Below are positions 8,280-16,236 of a stretch of DNA of 64,000 nucleotides, in pieces; the first letter of the stretch is position 1, and every line of letters begins with the position of its first letter. Source of the stretch: Nocardia higoensis (GTDB lineage Bacteria; Actinomycetota; Actinomycetes; Mycobacteriales; Mycobacteriaceae). The stretch covers positions 682,001 to 746,000 of the forward strand of contig NZ_JADLQN010000001.1 of the NCBI RefSeq assembly GCF_015477835.1. The letters are read 5' to 3'. The notes beneath the pieces are model-generated. The model did not search any database. It saw nothing but the letters and a program-made list of their open reading frames with translations, and was not told where the DNA came from. Both the position numbers and the translations under genes were made by a program.

Positions 8280-9367
8280 ACCGCGATCTGCCCCGAGATC
8301 CCGCCGAAGCTCCCACCATGCCCATCGAAAGCCCGGCACCACCGGAGCGGTCCTCCACCGCCGAATCGCCGACGGTGGAGATCACCCGCGAGGCGGCCGC
8401 GCCCACCGTCGAAATCCGTACCGAGCGCACGGTGCGCGGCACCGGCCCGCGCTGTCCGGACTGCGGCGCCGAGAACCACACCGGCACGGCGATCTGCCCG
8501 TCCTGTGGCGCGGATCTGACCGGCAAGCGAGTCGCGCTGCCGCTGGCCGACGCGCCCGCCGACCGGTTCGAGGCCGACCTGGGCGCGGTCTGCCTGGTCA
8601 CCGATCGGGGTATCTCGCACGCGCGCAACGAGGACGCCGTCGCCGCGGCCGTCATGGAAGGCGAACACGGCCCGCACACCACGGTCATGGTGGTCTGCGA
8701 CGGGGTGTCCACCTCCTCGGATCCGCAGGCCGCCTCCGGATCCGCGGTGCGCGCAGGTGTCCAGGCATGCTTGCGCGCGCTCGAGCAGGGGCAGCCCGCC
8801 ACCGAAGCCGCACTCGCCGGGCTGGTCGCGGCTTCCGACGCGGTCCGCGCGATTCCCAACGAGGAGCGCAACGCGCCCTCGTGCACCTACGTCTCGGCGA
8901 TCGTGCGCGGCGCGGGCGGCGGGGCGGTCGATGTCACGGTGGCCAATGTCGGCGACAGCCGCGCCTACTGGCTGGCCGCCGAACCGATCGGCGAGGACCC
9001 GACCTACCTCCCGTCGCAGCGGCTGACCGTCGACGATTCCTGGGCGCAGGCACTCGTCGACGCGGGCGCGATGGACGAACAGGCCGCCATGAACGATCCT
9101 CGCGCGCACACCCTGTTGCGCTGGCTCGGCGCGGACACCGACGAACGACCGTGGTCCGACCGTGCGGTGCGCACCTTCCGTGCCCGGACATCGGGCCGTC
9201 TGCTGCTGTGCAGCGACGGCCTGTGGAACTACCGGCCCGACGCGGACCAGCTGGCGGCGTTGGCCGCGGCCGACGACCCGATGACCGCGGCACGCGACCT
9301 GGCCGACTTCGCCGTACGAAGCGGCGGCAACGACAACATCACCGTCGCCCTCGCGCCGATCTCCTGA
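8276..9367 (+). CDS. PP2C-type Ser/Thr protein phosphatase with N-terminal zinc ribbon
   Basis: A 363-residue cytoplasmic protein. Residues about 1-55 are a Pro/Glu/Thr-rich, probably disordered region; residues 60-80 form a zinc ribbon with two CxxC pairs (CPDCGAEN and CPSCGADL). The rest is a PP2C fold: RNEDAV near 119 and CDGVS near 142 (metal-binding Asp residues), GDSRAY near 225, CSDGLWNY near 311 and GGNDNITVAL at the end. These enzymes remove phosphate from Ser/Thr kinase substrates using Mn/Mg. The zinc ribbon may recruit a partner or an FHA protein, as in actinobacterial kinase clusters, but no kinase lies here. The start is a GTG overlapping the stop of a small ORF. Confidence 0.88.
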   Translation: MNRDLPRDPAEAPTMPIESPAPPERSSTAESPTVEITREAAAPTVEIRTERTVRGTGPRCPDCGAENHTGTAICPSCGADLTGKRVALPLADAPADRFEADLGAVCLVTDRGISHARNEDAVAAAVMEGEHGPHTTVMVVCDGVSTSSDPQAASGSAVRAGVQACLRALEQGQPATEAALAGLVAASDAVRAIPNEERNAPSCTYVSAIVRGAGGGAVDVTVANVGDSRAYWLAAEPIGEDPTYLPSQRLTVDDSWAQALVDAGAMDEQAAMNDPRAHTLLRWLGADTDERPWSDRAVRTFRARTSGRLLLCSDGLWNYRPDADQLAALAAADDPMTAARDLADFAVRSGGNDNITVALAPIS

Positions 9368-9424
9368 CGCGGAGGCGGGTGGGGACGACCGGAAGCCCGG
9401 AGACCGGCCGGGTACCGGGACCGG

Positions 9425-9751
9425 TCAGTGACCGCGGTCGTCGAAGCCGGTCTGCTCGGCGGAGATCCTGCGCATCCGGCGGTGCTCGAGAACGATCAGT
9501 CCGATCCCGAGGATCATGAGGACAGCGACGGAGATCCCGCCGACCAACGCCCAGCCCTCGAATCCGTAGCCGGCCGCGGTCATGGTGAGCCCGACGGTGA
9601 CGATCCCGAGGCCGACCAGGAACAGGCCCGGCCAGTTCCTGGTGTCCTCGAAAGCTTCGCCGGCATGCGACCGCATGGTGCGGAAGTGGTCGGGAAAGTT
9701 TCCGTGGTCGGGATAGGGCGGCCCTTGTGGCCAGGGAACGTGGGCAGTCAT
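9425..9751 (-). CDS. usfY: UsfY-like membrane protein
   Basis: A 108-residue protein with two hydrophobic segments (about residues 42-63 and 70-90), preceded by DHFRTMRSHAGEAFEDTRNW and followed by LEHRRMRRI. The same layout of charged flanks and membrane hairpin is found in mycobacterial UsfY, which sits next to usfX (rsbW) and sigF. The neighbouring STAS and RsbW genes agree with that identity. Its role is unknown; in mycobacteria it is part of the SigF stress regulon. The start ATG at 9751 has a GAGGAG-type ribosome site. It converges on the phosphatase gene. Confidence 0.75.
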   Translation of the reverse strand: MTAHVPWPQGPPYPDHGNFPDHFRTMRSHAGEAFEDTRNWPGLFLVGLGIVTVGLTMTAAGYGFEGWALVGGISVAVLMILGIGLIVLEHRRMRRISAEQTGFDDRGH

Positions 9752-9938
9752 GACGAGCTCCTCTCGGTGCGCCCGTGAACTCGTGCGAGGGGGATTACCC
9801 CGGTCTACGCCGGTCGATTGCCGGGGTCAACCCCTCCCGGTGACAGGGTTGCCCCGGCGTGCCAGACTGTAGACAGTTCGCGCGACCCCAGTCAGACCCA
9901 GCCGCACCGATCTGGAGCAGATCCAGGGAGGTTCTTCC

Positions 9939-10340
9939 ATGGCAGTCGATGTCACGCTCACCATCCACCCCCGCGACACCGAGGCGAACATGCCCGGTGT
10001 TCTGTGTCCCTGCGCCCAGTTCGTCGACCGTGGTCACCGTTGTGTGGTGGTGCGGATCGAAGGTGAGCTGGACGCGCTCGCCCAGCATCGTTTCCGTCAG
10101 GCACTCGACAACGCCGTCCACTCCGACTGCAACGCCGTCGTGGTGGACCTGCGTGCCACGTTGTTCCTGAGTTTGCGCGCCGCCGCCGCGCTGGGCGAGG
10201 TCCAGGCCCCGGCCGCCCGGCGAGGTGTCGACGTCCGGGTCGTCACCGGACGCCCGGAAGTCGAGCGTTCCCTGGAGCTCACGGGCGTGCGCTGCCGATT
10301 CCACCGCTACCCGTCGATGCACGACGCACTCGCCCTCTGA
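9939..10340 (+). CDS. STAS-domain anti-sigma factor antagonist
   Basis: A 133-residue single STAS domain of the SpoIIAA/RsbV type. The core strand-helix VVVRIEGELDALAQ and VVVDLRATLFLSLRAAAAL are recognisable; the conserved phosphorylatable Ser of the FLS motif is present, though the following residues (LRAAAA) depart from the usual SGL. Its likely job is to bind the RsbW/UsfX-type anti-sigma factor encoded 156 nt downstream and release a sigma factor, with phosphorylation by the anti-sigma kinase switching it off. Two Cys (LCPC) near residue 24 could make it redox-sensitive; that is speculation. The ribosome site GGGAGG lies upstream of ATG 9939. Confidence 0.82.
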   Translation: MAVDVTLTIHPRDTEANMPGVLCPCAQFVDRGHRCVVVRIEGELDALAQHRFRQALDNAVHSDCNAVVVDLRATLFLSLRAAAALGEVQAPAARRGVDVRVVTGRPEVERSLELTGVRCRFHRYPSMHDALAL

Positions 10341-10373
10341 CTCTCCAGCCCCTCAGGTAGCCGCCGTGGCACT

Positions 10374-10398
10374 GTTTGGCGGCCGTGGGCGCCGGGTA
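10374..10398 (+). promoter_or_regulatory. SigF/SigB-type promoter upstream of rsbW
   Basis: GTTT at 10374-10377 and GGGTA at 10394-10398 are separated by 16 nt, matching the SigF/SigB-family consensus (GTTT-N14-16-GGGTA). It lies about 100 nt upstream of the anti-sigma gene, as for the autoregulated usfX-sigF operon of mycobacteria. Confidence 0.6.
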
Positions 10399-10496
10399 CG
10401 CGCCCTCCGAGCGTGGACCGGTCACCGGTGGTCGAGACATCGTCCGACCCCGCAGGCCGTAGACGGACGGATGGCAGCGATGCGAACGAGGTGGCG

Positions 10497-10943
10497 ATGG
10501 ATATGGGGGATCGGGCGTGGCGACAGCCGACGACGGCGGCGACAACCATAGGGGTTCGGGTCCCCGCACGCCCTGAGCAGCTCACCATGTTGCGGGCGCT
10601 GGCGGAGACGGTAGGACATATCGCCGACTTCGCGATAGACGAGGTCGCCGATATCAGATTGGCCCTCGACGAGGTGGCCACCGCGCTCGTCCTGGACGCT
10701 GTGCCGGGATCCGAGCTGGACTGCGAACTCGATTACGGCCAGGATCGGATGACGGTCCGGGTGCGAGGGCTGACGGCGTCGAAGGACCCCGTGGCCCGGA
10801 ACGGGTTCGGCTGGCACATTGTCCGCACCCTCACCGAGTCCGTCGAGACCGCTCAGGAGCCGTACGACTTCCAGGCCGGCGGCTACCGCACGTCCATCGA
10901 TTTCGACTGGTCGCGGAGCTACTCGCCGCCGCGCCTGGTGTGA
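10497..10943 (+). CDS. rsbW: Anti-sigma factor, RsbW/UsfX family
   Basis: A 148-residue GHKL-type ATPase domain. The N-box region DIRLALDEVATALV has the metal-binding Glu but lacks the usual Asn, as mycobacterial UsfX does; the segment FGWHIVRTLTESV also matches the UsfX pattern. It should bind a SigF-type sigma factor and possibly phosphorylate STAS antagonists such as the upstream gene product. The ATG at 10497 is chosen because GAGG lies 5 nt upstream; a longer frame opens at 10413. No sigma factor gene follows, unlike the classical usfX-sigF pair, so the partner must be encoded elsewhere. Confidence 0.82.
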   Translation: MDMGDRAWRQPTTAATTIGVRVPARPEQLTMLRALAETVGHIADFAIDEVADIRLALDEVATALVLDAVPGSELDCELDYGQDRMTVRVRGLTASKDPVARNGFGWHIVRTLTESVETAQEPYDFQAGGYRTSIDFDWSRSYSPPRLV

Positions 10944-10982
10944 TCGAGTAACAGCGACGCGCACCACATCCCAGCAAACAGA

Positions 10983-11008
10983 GTTTACCGATCGGTCGCT
11001 CAGGGTAA
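10983..11008 (+). promoter_or_regulatory. SigF/SigB-type promoter upstream of the response regulator
   Basis: GTTTAC at 10983-10988 and GGGTAA at 11003-11008 are spaced 14 nt apart (16 nt from GTTT to GGGTA), a close match to the SigF/SigB consensus. It lies 67 nt upstream of the regulator start and has the same geometry as the site before rsbW. Confidence 0.65.
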
Positions 11009-11074
11009 CCGATAGATCGGCATGTTTGCCGGAAGCGGACGTTTCCGACTCCCGCTTCCGACTGATTGCGAGGG

Positions 11075-11794
11075 ATGAGGGTTTTGAGCGCGAACTTGAT
11101 GATCGTGGACGACGACGACCGCATCCGCCGAGAACTGCGGACGGCGCTGGAGGACGAAGGCTACGACGTCTCGGAGGCGCACGAAGCGGAAGACGCGCTG
11201 ACCCGCCTGCGCAACAACGGCGCACCCGACGTGATGATCGTCGAATTGATGCTCGGCGACATGGACGGCTTCGAATGCATCCGTGAGATCCGCCGCGACC
11301 ACGATGTGCCGATCATCGTCATCAGTTCCCGCGACGACACCCACGATGTCGTCGCCGCACTCGAAGCGGGGGCCGACGATTTCGTCACCAAGCCCTTCGA
11401 GATCAAGGAGATCTCCGCCCGGATGCGGGCGCTGCGCAGACGGGCACGGCTCGCGGCCGAACGCGACGCGCCCCGCGAGATCGCCCTCGACACCGATGCG
11501 GAAGCGCCTCTGCTGCTCGACCGCGAGGGGGGCCTTGTCCGGCGTGGCGACGAGGAGATCAAGCTGACACTCACCGAGTTCCGCCTGCTGTGCGAGCTCG
11601 CCGATGTACCCGGGCGCGTGCTCAGCCGCGCGCAATTGCTGGAAAAGGTCTGGGACGAGAACTTCTTCGGCGACGAACGCATCGTCGACGTCCATATGCG
11701 TCGGCTGCGCACCAAGATCGAAATCGATCCCTCGGACCCGCGAATCGTCGTCACGGTGCGCGGTCTCGGCTATCGACTCGATCTGCCGAGATAA
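11075..11794 (+). CDS. OmpR-type response regulator with Glu at the phosphoacceptor site
   Basis: About 239 residues: receiver domain 1-115 and winged-helix DNA-binding domain about 140-239 (LTLTEFRLLCELADVPGRV, VDVHMRRLRTKIE, VRGLGYRL). The acidic pocket IVDDDD, switch Ser in VISSRD and Lys in VTKPF are kept, but the phosphoacceptor of the usual DLMLP motif reads VELML: codon 11243-11245 is GAA, so residue 57 is Glu. Such a residue can mimic phospho-Asp, implying constitutive activity or control by abundance. No histidine kinase is adjacent. A SigF-type promoter lies upstream. Several start codons (TTG 11066, ATG 11075, TTG 11084) are possible. Confidence 0.88.
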   Translation: MRVLSANLMIVDDDDRIRRELRTALEDEGYDVSEAHEAEDALTRLRNNGAPDVMIVELMLGDMDGFECIREIRRDHDVPIIVISSRDDTHDVVAALEAGADDFVTKPFEIKEISARMRALRRRARLAAERDAPREIALDTDAEAPLLLDREGGLVRRGDEEIKLTLTEFRLLCELADVPGRVLSRAQLLEKVWDENFFGDERIVDVHMRRLRTKIEIDPSDPRIVVTVRGLGYRLDLPR

Positions 11795-11893
11795 ACATCA
11801 TTTTGGGTCCCGAGTGTTGTGTGTGATGTCACGTTTGGCTACGCGGGCCCGGGGCTACGAAACCTATTCGTAATGAAATCGCAAAGAGATCGA

Positions 11894-11921
11894 CCAATTC
11901 ACCGCAAAATTGGTTGGTGAA
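11894..11921. promoter_or_regulatory. Interleaved inverted repeats upstream of ectA
   Basis: CCAATT (11894-11899) pairs with AATTGG (11908-11913), and TTCACC (11898-11903) pairs with GGTGAA (11916-11921). The AT-rich site lies 35-62 nt before ectA. It could bind an osmotic or nitrogen regulator (EctR or GlnR control ect genes elsewhere); neither consensus is clearly met. Confidence 0.35.
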
Positions 11922-11955
11922 GCTGGACAGGTAGACAGACCACTTTGGGAGTTGT

Positions 11956-12600
11956 ATGTCACCGCAAACCTTGTCCACATACGCCACGATTTCGGACACC
12001 ACCCTTCCGGACGACACGGAGTCCGCACATGCCGCACCGTCCCGCGGTGTCGTCACCGCCGCCCGGCCGCGGCCGGTGACACCACCGTGGGAAGTGTCCG
12101 ACCGTGTCGGCACCGCACTGCTGCGGACCCCCAGGATCGGGGACGCACCGGATATCTGGCGGATCGCCAAGGAATCCCGGGTACTGGACACCAATTCGAG
12201 TTACGCCTACCTGCTGTGGTGTCGCGATTTTCCCGGCACCACCGTGGTCGCCGAGGTCGACGGCAAGATCGTCGGTTTCGTCACCGGTTACCTGCGCCCC
12301 GAACGCCCCGACACGGTATTCGTCTGGCAGGTGGCGGTTTCGGCGAGTCAGCGCGGACGCGGCACCGGCACGGCGATGATCGAGAACTTACTCGACCGCG
12401 TCGCCCCGCACGGCGTCACCGCGCTGGAAACCACCATTTCGCCCGATAATCCTGCCTCGATCGCGATGTTCGCCGCCGTCGCCAGGCGCCGAGGCGCGGA
12501 ATTCACCAAGCGCCCCTTGTTCGAAGCCGACGCGTTCCCCGACGAGCACGCAGCCGAAGAACTCTACGAAATTTCGCCTATCACCAAGGAGATTCGATGA
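11956..12600 (+). CDS. ectA: L-2,4-diaminobutyrate acetyltransferase
   Basis: A 214-residue GNAT-fold enzyme that acetylates L-2,4-diaminobutyrate with acetyl-CoA, the second step of ectoine synthesis. The segment TPRIGDAPDIWRIAKESRVLD and SSYAYLLWCRDF are hallmarks of EctA; the acetyl-CoA loop is SQRGRGTGTAM near 137. The first 40 residues are a variable extension. GGGAG precedes the ATG at 11956. It is the first gene of ectABCD and overlaps ectB by ATGA. Genes in this operon are usually induced by salt or temperature stress. Confidence 0.95.
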   Translation: MSPQTLSTYATISDTTLPDDTESAHAAPSRGVVTAARPRPVTPPWEVSDRVGTALLRTPRIGDAPDIWRIAKESRVLDTNSSYAYLLWCRDFPGTTVVAEVDGKIVGFVTGYLRPERPDTVFVWQVAVSASQRGRGTGTAMIENLLDRVAPHGVTALETTISPDNPASIAMFAAVARRRGAEFTKRPLFEADAFPDEHAAEELYEISPITKEIR

Positions 12601-13895
12601 TCAGCGCGGATACGACCATTTTCGAGTCGCTGGAGTCCAATGTGCGCGGCTACTGCCGCTCCTGGCCGACGGTGTTCACCACCGCCCAGGGCGCGTGGCT
12701 GCGCGACGAGGAGGGCAAGGACTTCCTGGACTTCTTCGCTGGTGCGGGCGCGCTGAACTACGGGCACAACAACCCCGTGCTCAAGCAACCGCTGCTGGAC
12801 TACATCGCAAGCGACGGCATCACCCACGGCCTGGACATGTCCACCGCGGCCAAGCGCACGTTGCTCGAGACGCTGCGCGACACCCTGTTCGCCCCGCGCG
12901 GACTGGACTACAAGGTGCAGTTCCCCGGCCCGACCGGCGCCAACGCGGTCGAGGCAGCGCTCAAACTGGCCCGCAAGGTGACCGGCCGGGAGACCATCCT
13001 CAGCTTCACCAACGCCTTCCACGGCATGACGCTGGGCGCACTGTCGGTCACCGGAAACGCCGCCAAACGCGCGGGCGCGGGAGTTCCGCTGGTGCACGCC
13101 GCGCACATGCCCTACGACGGCTACTTCGACAACACCACCGCCGACTTCCAGTGGATGGAGCGCGTCCTCGACGACACCTCCTCGGGCTTCGACCGCCCGG
13201 CCGCGGTGATCGTGGAGACCGTACAGGGCGAGGGCGGTGTCAATGTGGCGCGCGCCGAGTGGCTGCGGCACCTGGCCGAGCTCTGCCAGGAGCGTGAGAT
13301 CCTGCTGATCGTCGACGACGTGCAGATGGGTTGCGGGCGGACCGGCCCGTTCTTCTCTTTCGAGATCGCGGGCATCACCCCCGACATCGTGACACTGTCG
13401 AAGTCGATCGGCGGCTACGGCCTGCCGATGGCGCTGGTGCTGTTCAAGTCCGAGCTCGACCAGTGGTCGCCGGGCGAGCACAACGGCACCTTCCGCGGCA
13501 ACAATCCGTCGTTCGTCACCGCGCAAGTCGCACTCGAGCACTTCTGGTCCGACGGCGCGCTGGAGGCCTCGACCAAGGCGAAGGGCGAGCGCATCGCCGC
13601 TGAACTCGCCGATGTCGCCGGTCACTTCCCAGGCCTGTCCAGTCGCGGCCGCGGTCTGGTGCACGGCGTCGCCTTCGAGGACCCCTCGCAAGCGGGCAAG
13701 GTGTGCCAGGTCGCGTTCGAGCGCGGTCTGCTGGTGGAGACCTCCGGGTCCAGCGACGAGGTGGTGAAACTGCTTCCGCCGCTGACCATCACCGACGAGG
13801 AGCTGGACGAGGGCCTGACGATCCTCACCGGCGCGATCGACTCGGTGTGCACCGGGTGGGATCGCCCGGCCACCACGACGGGAGTGCGGGGATGA
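12597..13895 (+). CDS. ectB: Diaminobutyrate-2-oxoglutarate transaminase
   Basis: A 432-residue class III PLP-dependent aminotransferase that makes L-2,4-diaminobutyrate from aspartate semialdehyde and glutamate, the first committed step to ectoine. The PLP lysine is Lys269 in TLSKSIGGYG; VDDVQMGCGRTG carries the cofactor Asp; the N-terminus TIFESLESNVRGYCRSWP is characteristic of EctB. Length is normal for the family. It overlaps ectA and ectC by ATGA at both ends, so the three are translationally coupled. Confidence 0.97.
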   Translation: MISADTTIFESLESNVRGYCRSWPTVFTTAQGAWLRDEEGKDFLDFFAGAGALNYGHNNPVLKQPLLDYIASDGITHGLDMSTAAKRTLLETLRDTLFAPRGLDYKVQFPGPTGANAVEAALKLARKVTGRETILSFTNAFHGMTLGALSVTGNAAKRAGAGVPLVHAAHMPYDGYFDNTTADFQWMERVLDDTSSGFDRPAAVIVETVQGEGGVNVARAEWLRHLAELCQEREILLIVDDVQMGCGRTGPFFSFEIAGITPDIVTLSKSIGGYGLPMALVLFKSELDQWSPGEHNGTFRGNNPSFVTAQVALEHFWSDGALEASTKAKGERIAAELADVAGHFPGLSSRGRGLVHGVAFEDPSQAGKVCQVAFERGLLVETSGSSDEVVKLLPPLTITDEELDEGLTILTGAIDSVCTGWDRPATTTGVRG

Positions 13896-14287
13896 TCGTT
13901 CGCACCACCGCCGAGATCACCGGCACCGACCGCGATGTCGCCGGCGAGGGCTGGCGGAGCAAACGCATTGTCCTCGGCGGCGACGGCGTCGGGTTCTCCT
14001 TCCACGAGACCACCATCGCCGAAGGCACCACCCACGTGTTCCATTACCAGAACCACATCGAGGCGGTGTGGCTGATCGAGGGCGAGGGCACGCTGACCGA
14101 TCTGGACAACGACCAGGTGTACGCCCTAGGGCCCGGCAGCATGTACCTGCTCGACGGTCACGAGAAGCATCGGCTGGAGGCGCACACGCGGATGCGGATG
14201 ATGTGCGTGTTCAACCCGCCGGTGACCGGGCAGGAAGTTCACGACGAGAACGGGGTCTATCCGCTGGTCGCGGTGCAGGCCGGCTGA
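13892..14287 (+). CDS. ectC: L-ectoine synthase
   Basis: A 131-residue cupin that cyclises N-gamma-acetyl-diaminobutyrate to ectoine. The start MIVRTTAEITGTDRDV, the cupin motif HYQNHIEAVWLIEGEG near residue 50 and LYLLDGHEKH-like MYLLDGHEKHRLEA near 86 match EctC. The metal-binding Glu and His residues are retained. It begins inside the ectB stop (ATGA) and is followed 14 nt later by ectD. Normal length for the family. Confidence 0.96.
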   Translation: MIVRTTAEITGTDRDVAGEGWRSKRIVLGGDGVGFSFHETTIAEGTTHVFHYQNHIEAVWLIEGEGTLTDLDNDQVYALGPGSMYLLDGHEKHRLEAHTRMRMMCVFNPPVTGQEVHDENGVYPLVAVQAG

Positions 14288-14301
14288 GAGGAGCGACTGG
14301 A

Positions 14302-15204
14302 GTGTTGCAGCAGACCATCGATCGAGATTCTGATTCGATGGAACGCATGGATCGGTATCCCACCCGCACGGCCGAGACCGCGCCGCACATCCCGCGGCGT
14401 GACCCGACCGTGTGGGGCGAGGTCCGCGGTGCCGGGCTGGCGACCTATGAACGCGACGGTTTCGCGGTCATGGACGCCCTGCTGAACCCGGGCGAGGTGG
14501 CCGAGTTCCGCGCCGAGATCGAGCGGCTCATGGTCGACCCGGCGCTGGCCGATGACGACCGGGTGATCCGGGAGAAGGCATCGAACCGGGTGCGTTCGGT
14601 CTTCGAGGTGCACGAGCTCAGCGCCGCGGTGGCCGATCTCGTCCGCGAGACCCGCATCGCCGGGTTGGCGCGGCAGGTTCTCGGTTCCGAGGTCTACCTG
14701 CACCAGACCCGGATCAACTACATGCCGGGTTTCCGCGGCAGCGGCTTCTACTGGCACTCGGACTTCGAGACCTGGCACGCCGAGGACGGCATGCCGGCCC
14801 CGCGCGCGGTGAGCCTGTCGATCGCCATGACCGACAACTACCCGTTCAACGGCAGCCTCATGGTGATGCCCGGCTCGCACCGCACCTTCGTGCCGTGTAT
14901 CGGAGCCACTCCCGAGGGGCATTACCGGCAGTCGTTGCGCGAGCAGGAGATCGGAGTGCCGACCACCGAGGACATCACCGTGCTGGCCGAGCGCCACGGC
15001 ATCCGGCAGTTCACCGGCGCGGCCGGCTCGGCGCTGCTGTTCGACTCGAACATCATGCACGGATCCGCCTCGAACATCACTCCCTTCCCGCGCTCGAACA
15101 TCTTCCTGGTGTTCAACAGCGTCGAGAACACCCTGGTGCAGCCGTACGCGGCGGCGGCTCCGCGGCCGACCTACATCGGAAGCCGCGACTTCACGCCTGT
15201 GTGA
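14302..15204 (+). CDS. ectD: Ectoine 5-hydroxylase
   Basis: A 300-residue Fe(II)/2-oxoglutarate dioxygenase that hydroxylates ectoine to 5-hydroxyectoine. The family signature FYWHSDFETWHAEDGMP (residues about 150-166) holds the iron-binding His and Asp; the distal His is in the NIMHGSASN segment and the 2-oxoglutarate Arg in FPRSNIFLVFN. The GTG at 14302 has GAGGAG 8 nt upstream. Having ectD inside the operon means the host can make hydroxyectoine, which also protects against heat and drying. Confidence 0.96.
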   Translation: MLQQTIDRDSDSMERMDRYPTRTAETAPHIPRRDPTVWGEVRGAGLATYERDGFAVMDALLNPGEVAEFRAEIERLMVDPALADDDRVIREKASNRVRSVFEVHELSAAVADLVRETRIAGLARQVLGSEVYLHQTRINYMPGFRGSGFYWHSDFETWHAEDGMPAPRAVSLSIAMTDNYPFNGSLMVMPGSHRTFVPCIGATPEGHYRQSLREQEIGVPTTEDITVLAERHGIRQFTGAAGSALLFDSNIMHGSASNITPFPRSNIFLVFNSVENTLVQPYAAAAPRPTYIGSRDFTPV

Positions 15205-15220
15205 GTCGCGACCAGCACCT

Positions 15221-15258
15221 GGCGGGCCGGGCAGCTCGAAAGGGCTGCCCGGCCCGCC
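15221..15258. terminator. Strong hairpin terminator after ectABCD
   Basis: A perfect 14-bp stem (GGCGGGCCGGGCAG / CTGCCCGGCCCGCC) with a 10-nt loop sits 17 nt after ectD. It has no T-tract, as is common in actinomycetes, and lies between convergent ectD and erm, so it can act on both strands. Confidence 0.8.
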
Positions 15259-15318
15259 GCGCGTTTCACGCCCGCGCCGCCCGCACGCGCGGAGCTCACC
15301 TCGAGCGTGGGGCCCGGC

Positions 15319-16119
15319 TCACGACAGTGCTCGGTACAGCGCGATCCAGCTGTCCGCTGATACCGAGCCGACCGGCGCGTCCACCGCGACGGCGGCCCGC
15401 GCGCACGCCGCGCGCACCCGCCGTGCGGGCAGTTGCGTGGCCAGCGAGGCCGCCAGCGATCCGCCGATGCCGAGGAAACCGATGTCGACGAGCTGCCGAT
15501 ACCGTGCGATATCCCGGCTCGGCAGCAGCGGCCGCGCGCGCCTGTGCAGATGCAGGACCGCGGCATCGACGCGGGGTACCGGCCGGAACCGGTTCCGATC
15601 GATACGTGGGCCGATGCTCATCCGCACTGTCGGCCAGTGGGTGACAGTCAGTTTCGTCCACCGCCGGTAGTCGCCGGAGTATTTGCGGGCGAACTCCTGT
15701 TGGGTGAGCAGCGTCGCCGAGGTCAGCGCGCGAGCGGCGAGACACCAACGCAGGATGTCGGTGCTCGCCGCGAACGGGATGTTGGCGACCACCGCGAACG
15801 GCTCGGCGGGAGCCCGGATATCGCGGAAATCCGCGTGGTGACAACGGATTCGGTCATCACCTGCATAGCGTGCCCGTAAGGCGGCGGCATAGCGGGGATC
15901 GATCTCGTAGGCGAGCACGCGGCGCGCCACACCGAGCAGTTGCCCGGTGAGCATGCCGTCTCCCGGCCCGATCTCGAGCACCAGGTCACCGGCGGCGATA
16001 CCGGATGCGCGCACGATCGTGCGCGCGGCGGCCGCGTCGGCGAGGAAGTTCTGGGAGAAGCGTTTGCGCGCCTCGCCCCTGGAGTGGGCAGCACGCGACG
16101 AATGACGGTGGCGGGACAT
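15319..16119 (-). CDS. erm: 23S rRNA adenine N6-methyltransferase (Erm family)
   Basis: A 266-residue rRNA adenine dimethyltransferase. ARKRFSQNFL near residue 17 and LVLEIGPGDGMLTGQLL near 47 form the SAM site; the catalytic motif is NIPF (ANIPFAAS), as in Erm, rather than the NLPY usual for the 16S enzyme KsgA; RPVPRVDAAVLHL is the Erm-type post-catalytic segment. Methylation of A2058 of 23S rRNA would give macrolide, lincosamide and streptogramin B resistance. The ATG at 16119 has AAGGAC 5 nt upstream; the frame stays open to 16182. A leader ORF and hairpins upstream suggest drug-induced expression. Confidence 0.88.
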   Translation of the reverse strand: MSRHRHSSRAAHSRGEARKRFSQNFLADAAAARTIVRASGIAAGDLVLEIGPGDGMLTGQLLGVARRVLAYEIDPRYAAALRARYAGDDRIRCHHADFRDIRAPAEPFAVVANIPFAASTDILRWCLAARALTSATLLTQQEFARKYSGDYRRWTKLTVTHWPTVRMSIGPRIDRNRFRPVPRVDAAVLHLHRRARPLLPSRDIARYRQLVDIGFLGIGGSLAASLATQLPARRVRAACARAAVAVDAPVGSVSADSWIALYRALS

Positions 16120-16141
16120 GGGTGTCCTTGTCAGGAGTTGC

Positions 16142-16161
16142 CGAATCAGGAAGGTGATTCG
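16142..16161 (-). promoter_or_regulatory. Hairpin just upstream of the erm ribosome site
   Basis: CGAATCA and TGATTCG form a 7-bp stem with a 6-nt loop, 22 nt before the erm start. The loop strand reads CCTTCC on the mRNA, complementary to the AAGGA ribosome site, so an alternative pairing that hides the site is possible. Confidence 0.45.
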
Positions 16162-16236
16162 CCCGGACCCATGCCGGAGCACGACGAGACGCCGCGCGTA
16201 GCGGTCGGCTCGATGATGGTCAGCGCCGTGGGGCGC

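Noticed and set aside
9402-9426. Terminator between the PP2C and usfY genes
   Set aside because: GACCGG/CCGGTC is only 6 bp with a long loop and overlaps the usfY stop; too weak to claim.
15319-16119. KsgA (16S rRNA dimethyltransferase) as identity of the Erm-like gene
   Set aside because: The catalytic motif is NIPF, not NLPY, the C-terminal segment is Erm-like, and the leader with R-x-R motif fits a resistance gene. KsgA normally sits with ispE and resuscitation factor genes in actinobacteria, which are absent here.
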